Part shown: positions 58,227 through 64,000 of the stretch, one piece after another | Layout of the letters: every line of letters starts with the position of its first letter | Numbering within the stretch: position 1 is the stretch's first letter | Source: Streptomyces sporangiiformans | Lineage (GTDB): Bacteria > Actinomycetota > Actinomycetes > Streptomycetales > Streptomycetaceae | Assembly (NCBI RefSeq): GCF_005768555.2 | Contig: NZ_VCHX02000035.1 | Span: 54,067 to 118,066, forward strand | Reading direction: 5' to 3' | Length of the DNA: 64,000 nucleotides | The notes under the pieces: model-generated | What the model was told of the DNA's origin: nothing | The model's input: the letters and a program-made list of their open reading frames with translations, nothing else | Database searches by the model: none | Made by a program: the position numbers and the translations under genes

Positions 58227-59276
58227 CTAGGACTCGGACGAGCCGACGAGCCCCGGCTCCGATTCCAGAGCTGTCCGGCAGGCGACGGCCTGCACATCGG
58301 TGTTGGCCAGCAGGTAGACAGTGCGGATGCGCGAGACTGCATTCGACCGGAAGTAGCCGACGGCAGCGGCCACCAGTGTCTCCACCGTCTTCCGAAGATC
58401 GCTGTTGCCGCCCCCGGTTCCCAGGAGCGGCAGCACGATCGAGCGGAGTACCTCTCCCTCCTCGTTGAGGCGGTCCACTTCGGCCAGGACGTTGCGGACA
58501 CATCTCTCCAGGTCCATGACCTGGCGGAATCCGGAGCCCGGTTCCCCTTCCACGGCGGCCACATGGACGATCCGCTTGACTTGATGGCTTTCCTGGAGTT
58601 CCCCCGGCCCGGTTACCAGAACCTGGCCCGCCGCCACCTGAGACTGGCCCGCCATCCGTTCGGCCAACTCCGAAGCGATGGTGTCGTGGACCAGGTGACC
58701 GCCCGCGTCTCTTCGGCCGCCGTGGTAGCGGATCGTCGCCGAGATGGTCGGCTCGTTGACGCGCGACATCTCCATGTGGGTGTTCTCGGTGTTGACCCAC
58801 ACGTCCGTTCCGAGCACGTTCGCGAGATTGCCGGTGATCATTCCCAGCCGGTGCCGGCGGTCGCCTCGCAGGGGGATTTCGTACCGGGTGTTCTGGAGCG
58901 GACGGGCCGCCCCTTCCTCGCTCCGCTCGCTGAGCAGCTGTTTGCGCAGCCGGGCGTTCTCCCTATTCGCCTTCTTCAGGTCGGCGGCGAGTTCGTCGCG
59001 GCGGCGGGTCTTGGACAGCCATGCGAAGGACGACAGCATGAAGAAGGCAACGAATCCAGCCGCCCCGCCAAGGCTGAACCCCAGCGCCCTGCCCTCGGAG
59101 AGCGAGTCGGGGAAGGCTGTGAAGAGAAACAGTGCCCCTGCCAGGGAGTACAGGAGGACCACGGGAAGCTGCAGGGCGAACTGCCGACCGGCGCGAGCGG
59201 GCCCTGAGGACCAGATCTGCAAGGCGACGCCGGACGCGACAAGGATGACGGTCACACTCAGCAGCAGCGGGCTCAT
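58227..59276 (-). CDS. Membrane-anchored macro-domain protein (3 TM, coiled coil, macro)
   Basis: A 349-residue protein. Helices at about 3-22, 35-55 and 65-87 are followed by a charged coiled coil (about 91-118, RRRDELAADLKKANRENARL) and a macro domain (about 135-335). Its landmarks are LGMITGNLANVLGTDVWVNTENT, where macro domains carry the ADP-ribose-binding VNAAN, then AAGQVLVTGPGEL and SIVLPLLGTGGGNSDL, matching the second loop. The first motif is altered (NTENT). Macro domains bind ADP-ribose or its derivatives; in type II Thoeris a membrane-macro protein is the effector. It is last in the minus-strand cluster. GGGAGAG lies 8 bp before the ATG. Confidence 0.8.
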   Translation of the reverse strand: MSPLLLSVTVILVASGVALQIWSSGPARAGRQFALQLPVVLLYSLAGALFLFTAFPDSLSEGRALGFSLGGAAGFVAFFMLSSFAWLSKTRRRDELAADLKKANRENARLRKQLLSERSEEGAARPLQNTRYEIPLRGDRRHRLGMITGNLANVLGTDVWVNTENTHMEMSRVNEPTISATIRYHGGRRDAGGHLVHDTIASELAERMAGQSQVAAGQVLVTGPGELQESHQVKRIVHVAAVEGEPGSGFRQVMDLERCVRNVLAEVDRLNEEGEVLRSIVLPLLGTGGGNSDLRKTVETLVAAAVGYFRSNAVSRIRTVYLLANTDVQAVACRTALESEPGLVGSSES

Positions 59277-59392
59277 CGGTGATGCTCTCCCGTTCTCACG
59301 CCTGACCAACTCGCCCGGCAGACAGCCCGCAGCGCAGCAAGCGAACCACAGTCACTTGCGCCACGTACACACTGACCTGGCGATCAAAAGGT

Positions 59393-60355
59393 TCACCAGT
59401 CGCAGGGTTTCGTGAGGTCGGCGTCCGGGACGGAATCACTCAATACCACAGGAGATTTGGGCCACTCCGTCTTGTGCCAGTGGGCGATCCGCCAAGCCAG
59501 CCGCTTGGGCCACAAGGGTAGATTCGGCAGGTCTGAGACGTCCAACCACACCAGTTTCGAATGCTCCCTGAGGTCAAGTTCCCTCGGTTCGACGGCCGGG
59601 TCGCTGCAACTTGCGAGGAAATAGTGCTCGCGCCTTCCTTCCTTGAGGACGACGGCAAGTTCCAGTCGAATCACCACGGACAAGCCCGTCTCTTCGACGA
59701 GTTCCCGCACAGCGGCATTTTCCGGAAGTTCATCCGGCTCGGTGCCTCCTCCCGGGATCTCGTACCAGCGACGCCCCGGGCTGTTTCGCTCGATGAGGAG
59801 GACCTCACCCTTCGCGTTGATGACCACCGCCCCTGCCCGGATCCTGGACGGGGGCTTCTCACACGGGTCGGAAAGTCGGATCTCATTGCTCCACCACTCG
59901 CCTGTGGACAGTGCATGCAACACGACCTCGGCCAGAGATGGTGGTGACAGAGTCGCGGCTGCGATGGACGGCAAATCGACGAACGCAAGGCGATTTCCCG
60001 CAAGGGAACGAGAGACGCTGAGAGTCGCCGCGGTCGAGGGAACTACGGCAGATGCGCGGAAGTACCAGTCGACATGGCCCGTACTGACAAGGCGCACGCA
60101 GTCGTGCGTGGAGACTCTGACCTCCAGGCCGGTGGCCTCACGCAGGCGACTCACCACTGCCGCCTCGGGTGTTTCTCCCGCGCAGATTTCGCCGATAGGG
60201 AATTCATAGCAGCCTTCGCCAGGGCCGAGGCTTCCCGTGGGCACCTTGACCGCCAAGCGGTCCTCGTGAACGAGAATGACTCCAGCCCGCTCACGCGGGT
60301 GACGACCTCGTGGCACTGACTGGTCACCAGCTTTCCTTGTCGCATTCGTCACCAA
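59393..60355 (-). CDS. Tandem Nudix protein, first domain degenerate
   Basis: A 320-residue protein with two Nudix folds. The first (about 20-135) has a broken box, GEICAGETPEAAVVSRLREATGLE, missing the RE and EE catalytic pairs. The second (about 165-300) has an intact box: GGGTEPDELPENAAVRELVE leads directly into ETGL. So one lobe is probably catalytic and one structural or sensory. Nudix enzymes hydrolyse X-linked nucleoside diphosphates such as ADP-ribose or NTPs. The start is GTG at 60355, 30 bp after the upstream stop, with no clear ribosome-binding site. Confidence 0.85.
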   Translation of the reverse strand: MVTNATRKAGDQSVPRGRHPRERAGVILVHEDRLAVKVPTGSLGPGEGCYEFPIGEICAGETPEAAVVSRLREATGLEVRVSTHDCVRLVSTGHVDWYFRASAVVPSTAATLSVSRSLAGNRLAFVDLPSIAAATLSPPSLAEVVLHALSTGEWWSNEIRLSDPCEKPPSRIRAGAVVINAKGEVLLIERNSPGRRWYEIPGGGTEPDELPENAAVRELVEETGLSVVIRLELAVVLKEGRREHYFLASCSDPAVEPRELDLREHSKLVWLDVSDLPNLPLWPKRLAWRIAHWHKTEWPKSPVVLSDSVPDADLTKPCDW

Positions 60356-60385
60356 GCTAGTTGGCTCGAAGATCGTCAGGTTCTG

Positions 60386-61084
60386 TCACAACAGGAGACG
60401 GAGGCGCTCGGCTGACGCACAGGGCGACCTGCCGGTCGTGTCGAGTTCGAACGTGGGGACTCCATGAGCTCTGGATGCCTGCAGCATCTCGCGCAGAGCC
60501 TCGTCGAACGCATCCAGGTACCCGTCGCCCACGCTCCCATCGCGGAGGCGGCCGCGGACGCGCGTGCGCCGTCGGCGTTCCTCACTGTCACAGGTGAGCA
60601 GCACCATAGAGGCTGCCGACGGGAGAGTTCGAGAGGCGAGCTCGTATGCGGTCAACCACGTCCCGGCCTCTGAATCGCTCAGCAGACCGCACGCCCACAG
60701 AGCCTGTGTGTGTGCGAGCACCGCCTCGATGGGCTCGTCGACGCACGCCGTCGAGTCAGCCGATCGCTGCAGCAGCGTCCGCTCGGTCAGTGCCTCGAAC
60801 TGACAGGGGACGGCTGCGCGAGGGTCAGCTTCGACGAAGAGCCTATGGATGTAATGAGCCATTCGCGAGCCGGGCGCATGGAAAGCACTCGTTCCCACGT
60901 AGGACAGATCGGGTCTTGAATCCGTGAGGACTTCCAGCACCGTCGTCTTCCCTGTACCGGGAAGGCCCACCACTCCCAGAGCATAGAAGTCGCGGGAAGC
61001 AGAAACGATCGGGTCGACACGTGAGTGAGCCTCGGCTCGCATCGTTGACCATGCCGTCGTCCTCACACCCCTACCAGCCGACAC
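60386..61084 (-). CDS. P-loop nucleotide-kinase-like protein
   Basis: A 232-residue protein. YALGVVGLPGTGKTTVLEVL is a Walker A loop like that of deoxynucleoside or nucleoside kinases. A possible Asp-Glu (ACVDEPIEAVL) follows the second strand, and ERRRRTRVRGRLRDG resembles the Arg-rich lid. The gene starts at GTG 61084, overlapping the upstream radical SAM gene by 14 bp; an ATG at 61042 is an alternative. Substrate unknown. In this cluster it could phosphorylate the product of the radical SAM enzyme. Confidence 0.65.
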   Translation of the reverse strand: MSAGRGVRTTAWSTMRAEAHSRVDPIVSASRDFYALGVVGLPGTGKTTVLEVLTDSRPDLSYVGTSAFHAPGSRMAHYIHRLFVEADPRAAVPCQFEALTERTLLQRSADSTACVDEPIEAVLAHTQALWACGLLSDSEAGTWLTAYELASRTLPSAASMVLLTCDSEERRRRTRVRGRLRDGSVGDGYLDAFDEALREMLQASRAHGVPTFELDTTGRSPCASAERLRLLL

Positions 61085-62114
61085 AGTTCGTTCTCCCTGT
61101 GAGTGGGAAGGAGGCCACCGACCCGTCGCTCAACGCGATTTCCAGCTCCACGCGATCCGGTTTCGGGCCTTCGTCGCTGACCCCCGTCGCACCGCAGGGC
61201 CAGACGGACACGTCCGTCATCTCCCGGTTGACAGCCGCGGTTTGCGTCAATCCGGTCTCGCTCAGGGAGAGGGGACGTGTAACCGGCCGATTGATGCAGG
61301 GAACAAGCCTTCCGTGCGAGTCGATGCGCGTCCACAGCCGACTGCAGGCGCCGTACAAGCAGAAGTTCTCGCTGAACTGGACGACTTGTCCCGCAGGAGA
61401 GCGGGCGTAGAACTTCATGACGTCCGGGTTGTATTCGACGTCACTCAGCAGATCACGCGCGTCTTCATAGATTTGCGCGAACCAAGAATGCCCTGTGCCG
61501 CCCGGGAAGGGCTTGATGTCACGCACCTCGGGGCGCACTTCGATCAGCTCAAGGAATTTCACACCCATGGAATGCCGGTCACACCACTCGATGACATTCC
61601 GAATCCTGTGGTAATTGAAGGAGCTCACCACTGTATTGAGATGCGATCCGGGCATGACCTTCGCCGCGTACACGGAATTGGCGAGCACTTCCTTCCGGGC
61701 GGTGCGCGTCGCACGGTCCAGCGGCCCTTTGGTAGAGAGCGCATCAACGGCGTCGATTCCGAATTTTATATAGCTCATACCATTCTCCGCCAAACGATCG
61801 ATGACCGTCGGCGTGAGCCGGGTGCCGTTCGAGACCATGGAAATTTTGTCTGCCACCCCCTCCAGCTCCTGGACAATTTCGATGAGCTGCGGATGGAGTG
61901 AAGGCTCCCCTCCGCTCAGAATGAGATTCTTGACGCGAATCGAGTTGTCCCGCAACCATGCGGCCAGGTCGGCCACGACGGACGTCGACATGAATGCCCC
62001 TCGCCCGAATTGCCCCTCATTGTGGCAATAGGAGCAGCTGAGATTGCAGGAATCAGTGATCAGCAATCGCAGTCGATCAGCGTTGAACAAGCGCACCGTC
62101 CTATCCCCTTTCAT
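61071..62114 (-). CDS. MoaA-like radical SAM protein
   Basis: A 347-residue enzyme. DSCNLSCSYC gives the C-x3-C-x2-C [4Fe-4S] motif at residues 23, 27 and 30; LILSGGEPSLHP is the SAM-binding GGE. The C-terminal FCLYGACSRLWTRIDSHGRL, followed by VPC, provides a second, MoaA-style cluster site (MoaA binds GTP there). Unlike MoaA it ends in VGW, not GG. No moa or pterin gene is nearby. It starts 7 bp after the SIR2-FGE stop and overlaps the kinase gene. The substrate is probably a nucleotide or a peptide. Confidence 0.8.
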   Translation of the reverse strand: MKGDRTVRLFNADRLRLLITDSCNLSCSYCHNEGQFGRGAFMSTSVVADLAAWLRDNSIRVKNLILSGGEPSLHPQLIEIVQELEGVADKISMVSNGTRLTPTVIDRLAENGMSYIKFGIDAVDALSTKGPLDRATRTARKEVLANSVYAAKVMPGSHLNTVVSSFNYHRIRNVIEWCDRHSMGVKFLELIEVRPEVRDIKPFPGGTGHSWFAQIYEDARDLLSDVEYNPDVMKFYARSPAGQVVQFSENFCLYGACSRLWTRIDSHGRLVPCINRPVTRPLSLSETGLTQTAAVNREMTDVSVWPCGATGVSDEGPKPDRVELEIALSDGSVASFPLTGRTNCVGW

Positions 62115-62121
62115 GGGGAGC

Positions 62122-63840
62122 TCATGAGTCGTCCCGTGCGATACGGAAGCCCCGGCTGCACCAGGCGTCTCCGGGTGGCCGACCGTTCCTGAAGGCGCAA
62201 CGCGCCCGGTGCTCTCCCCGACTGAACGAGCCGCCTCTGACAATGCGGGAGGCGGATTGAAAGCGGGGGGAAAAGTATTCGTCAGCGCACCATTCCCATA
62301 CGTTTCCGCTCATCTGGTAAGCCCCGACTGGACTGCGACCCAGGGGCAATGAGTCGACGGGAAGAGTCCTCCGCTCGCCCCGCTCCTCGGTATTGCAGTG
62401 AGAAGGGTCGAATGAGTCACCCCACGGGTACTGTCGTCCGTCGACGCCCCGCGCCGCACGTTCCCATTCCAGTTCCGTGGGCAACCTCCCACCAGCCCAT
62501 CGGCAGTAGGCGTATGCGTCCCACCAGTCGACGTTGACCACTGGGTAGTCTCCGCAGGACTCGCTGATCCAGTAATCCGGAGGAAGATCGTGCGGATGTG
62601 GCTCGTCCTGTGGGACGTGATCCTTGCCCGCCGGCTCATCAGGATGGCAGTGGGTGCGATCGTGGTTCACGCCCCCACACCACTGGACGAATTTCCGATA
62701 CTCGTCATTGGTGACCACGCACTCGCCGATGCAATACGGTTTTGCGATGGTCTCCACTCGGATGAGCTCGTTTCCATGCCGCTCTCCCCCGGCGATGAAT
62801 GGCCCGGCCGGAACTCTAATAAACCCATCGTCGGCGGCAGGCGAAAGTGCCATGCTCGGGAGCGTGGTCAAATCGTTGCGTTTGCGCAGCCTGACAAGCA
62901 AGGACGGACTCATGGACAACTTCTCCGCCGTCCCGTTCGCGATCTGCTGAGCAATCATGTCCGCTGCGAAGTCTTGAAAGGTAATGTCGTCCAGGTCTTC
63001 GGCAAAATAGCGGTCGCGGATCTCCTGCGAGGCCAGGACGTCTGCATAGGGTGTTCTGTCTCCATGCCTGGCCAGCATGCGGAGAAAATCGGTGGCGTCA
63101 CCCTGATGAACACGGAGCCCAAGGCTCTCTGTAATGAACCTGTGGTTGTAGGAGGTCGGATCGGTCTTGTAGGTCACCACCAGCCCCGGGCGACGGATGG
63201 CAGCGAACTTGAAGCGGAGGATGCGAAGAATGGCCCGAAAATTTGGATCTGCGAGAGAATATCCGACGAAGCACAGCGTTTTGGTCAGGAACAGCGCCCT
63301 GATGAGCTCGCGGAGCTCAGGCTCTCGGTCCATCCAGTGGTAGTAATCATCCTCCGTTATGACGCAACTCGACGGCGCATCGACCGTGCCGTGCACTTTT
63401 ATGAGCATGGAGCCTGAAACACTTGAGAGATGCTCGTCGTTCCAGACCACCGACAGACGCTTCCCGAAAGTCTGGAAAGCGCGTTCGATCAAAGTGTCGT
63501 AGTTTGTGGTGATGATCGTGCTGTCAATGGCAGCCAACGCCTGATGCGCGGGCAGGGGCTGGACGTTCGGATCAGCGAAAGCCTCCGTCAGCGTTGCCTC
63601 CAGGCGCTGTCGACTGCCCCCGTCCTGCCAGACCGCTTCTTGGGCGACTTGCATCAGTGATTCGTCGCTCGACACCTTCCGCTCGAGCAGTCGATCCGCG
63701 ATGCGTGTCGATACCTCCAGGCTTCCCGGCATGCCCTTCTTGCCGGCGTAGGGCAGAGAGATGCCGGAACCGACAAACAGGAGGAGCTCGTCTCGGTCGA
63801 GTGCTTCCGTTATGAATCGCGGTATTCCCTGACTTGCCAT
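62122..63840 (-). CDS. SIR2 (NADase-like) domain fused to an FGE-sulfatase-like domain
   Basis: A 572-residue fusion. Residues about 8-230 are a SIR2 domain: GSGIS at 24-28, TTNYDT with N113 and D115, and H150 in KVHGT, the residues used for NAD cleavage by defence-type SIR2 proteins. CFVGYSLADPNFR lies near 195. A linker (about 230-335) is followed by an FGE-sulfatase/C-lectin-like fold (about 336-570, with VPAGPFIAGG, GRLPTELEWERAARG and GNVWEWCADEYF). The copper-binding Cys pair of true FGE is not in place: RGGSFSRGEHRARC has Arg where Cys is expected. So the second domain is likely a sensor or binding module. It heads the five-gene cluster. Confidence 0.82.
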   Translation of the reverse strand: MASQGIPRFITEALDRDELLLFVGSGISLPYAGKKGMPGSLEVSTRIADRLLERKVSSDESLMQVAQEAVWQDGGSRQRLEATLTEAFADPNVQPLPAHQALAAIDSTIITTNYDTLIERAFQTFGKRLSVVWNDEHLSSVSGSMLIKVHGTVDAPSSCVITEDDYYHWMDREPELRELIRALFLTKTLCFVGYSLADPNFRAILRILRFKFAAIRRPGLVVTYKTDPTSYNHRFITESLGLRVHQGDATDFLRMLARHGDRTPYADVLASQEIRDRYFAEDLDDITFQDFAADMIAQQIANGTAEKLSMSPSLLVRLRKRNDLTTLPSMALSPAADDGFIRVPAGPFIAGGERHGNELIRVETIAKPYCIGECVVTNDEYRKFVQWCGGVNHDRTHCHPDEPAGKDHVPQDEPHPHDLPPDYWISESCGDYPVVNVDWWDAYAYCRWAGGRLPTELEWERAARGVDGRQYPWGDSFDPSHCNTEERGERRTLPVDSLPLGRSPVGAYQMSGNVWEWCADEYFSPRFQSASRIVRGGSFSRGEHRARCAFRNGRPPGDAWCSRGFRIARDDS

Positions 63841-63849
63841 CAGCGTCAG

Positions 63850-63884
63850 AGCGTACCGGCCACCTAACGGTGGGTGAAGAGTCC
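63850..63884 (-). promoter_or_regulatory. Promoter of the SIR2 cluster with inverted repeat
   Basis: On the minus strand TTCACC and TACGCT (63850-63855) are 17 bp apart. The -10 ends 9 bp before the ATG, so the mRNA is nearly leaderless. CCACC-TAAC-GGTGG (63860-63873) lies inside the spacer and could be an operator. Confidence 0.45.
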
Positions 63885-64000
63885 TGCCGACTGTGCTTGC
63901 GCGGGCGGCGCGCCCTCAGTGGGTGTTCTGCGAGCGTTCGGCGGTTCTCGTTGGCTTGAGGGCGGGTTGTCCGGTTCCGGGGCTTCACGGTCGGCCGGTG

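Noticed and set aside
58227..63840. TTA (bldA-dependent) codons in the SIR2 cluster
   Set aside because: Spot checks of plus-strand TAA triplets found them out of frame with the genes. I did not scan every codon, so this is not a firm negative.

Overview
The window is high-GC actinobacterial DNA and almost certainly comes from a Streptomyces. The codon usage, the many ATGA start/stop overlaps, the GTG starts, the gene order of the assimilatory sulfate-reduction operon and the leader-peptide style all fit that genus. No tRNA, rRNA, CRISPR array, insertion sequence or phage gene was recognised.

Left part (1-31 kb). A truncated secreted GH43 arabinanase-type hydrolase faces a membrane-anchored protein carrying autotransporter-type beta-strand repeats. 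A divergent LysR/SDR pair shares a T-N11-A palindrome. After a repeat-rich gap comes a short second threonyl-tRNA synthetase, preceded by a 16-residue leader peptide with three consecutive Thr codons and a perfect 15-bp hairpin, which looks like ribosome-mediated attenuation. A PHO box precedes a complete pstSCAB phosphate-uptake operon. Then follow a UPF0016 cation transporter, a giant P-type ATPase with a decayed duplicate half, and a 41-residue peptide gene. A LacI regulator, a ThuA-like protein and a PL9 pectate lyase appear to form a plant-polysaccharide group. They share two operator types, CGAAA-N-TTTCG and GAAAGCGCTTTC. Between 22.8 and 31.9 kb are AraC regulators, an NmrA-type reductase, a YihY membrane protein, an AidB-like acyl-CoA dehydrogenase, a GAF-domain regulator and a secreted protein.

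Middle (32-49.7 kb). The sulfur-assimilation operon runs: cysteine-type leader peptide, ferredoxin sulfite reductase, small zinc-ribbon protein, cysH, cysC, cysD, cysN, sulfonate-type ABC transporter, CbiX-type sirohydrochlorin chelatase. Together these activate sulfate, reduce APS, reduce sulfite, import organosulfur and make the siroheme needed by the reductase. Housekeeping genes follow: a mycothiol-type DinB protein, an ApbA/PanE reductase, a DUF1697 protein, a secreted subtilase, an MMPL exporter and a CDP-alcohol phosphatidyltransferase.

Right part (49.8-64 kb). This holds a phosphotransferase remnant, a macrolide-type glycosyltransferase with a palindrome set inside its promoter spacer, a sugar ABC transporter, a phosphotransferase, a LysR, a DMT exporter overlapping a YbaK deacylase, and then a visibly less GC-rich five-gene minus-strand cluster (58.2-63.8 kb). 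The cluster encodes a SIR2-FGE fusion, a MoaA-like radical SAM enzyme, a P-loop nucleotide-kinase-like protein, a tandem Nudix protein, and a three-TM/coiled-coil/macro-domain protein. The SIR2 (NAD cleavage), Nudix (ADP-ribose-type hydrolysis) and macro (ADP-ribose-type binding) domains share NAD-derived chemistry, and a membrane-macro output resembles type II Thoeris effectors. I infer that this may be an undescribed defence or signalling system. It is the most interesting part of the window.
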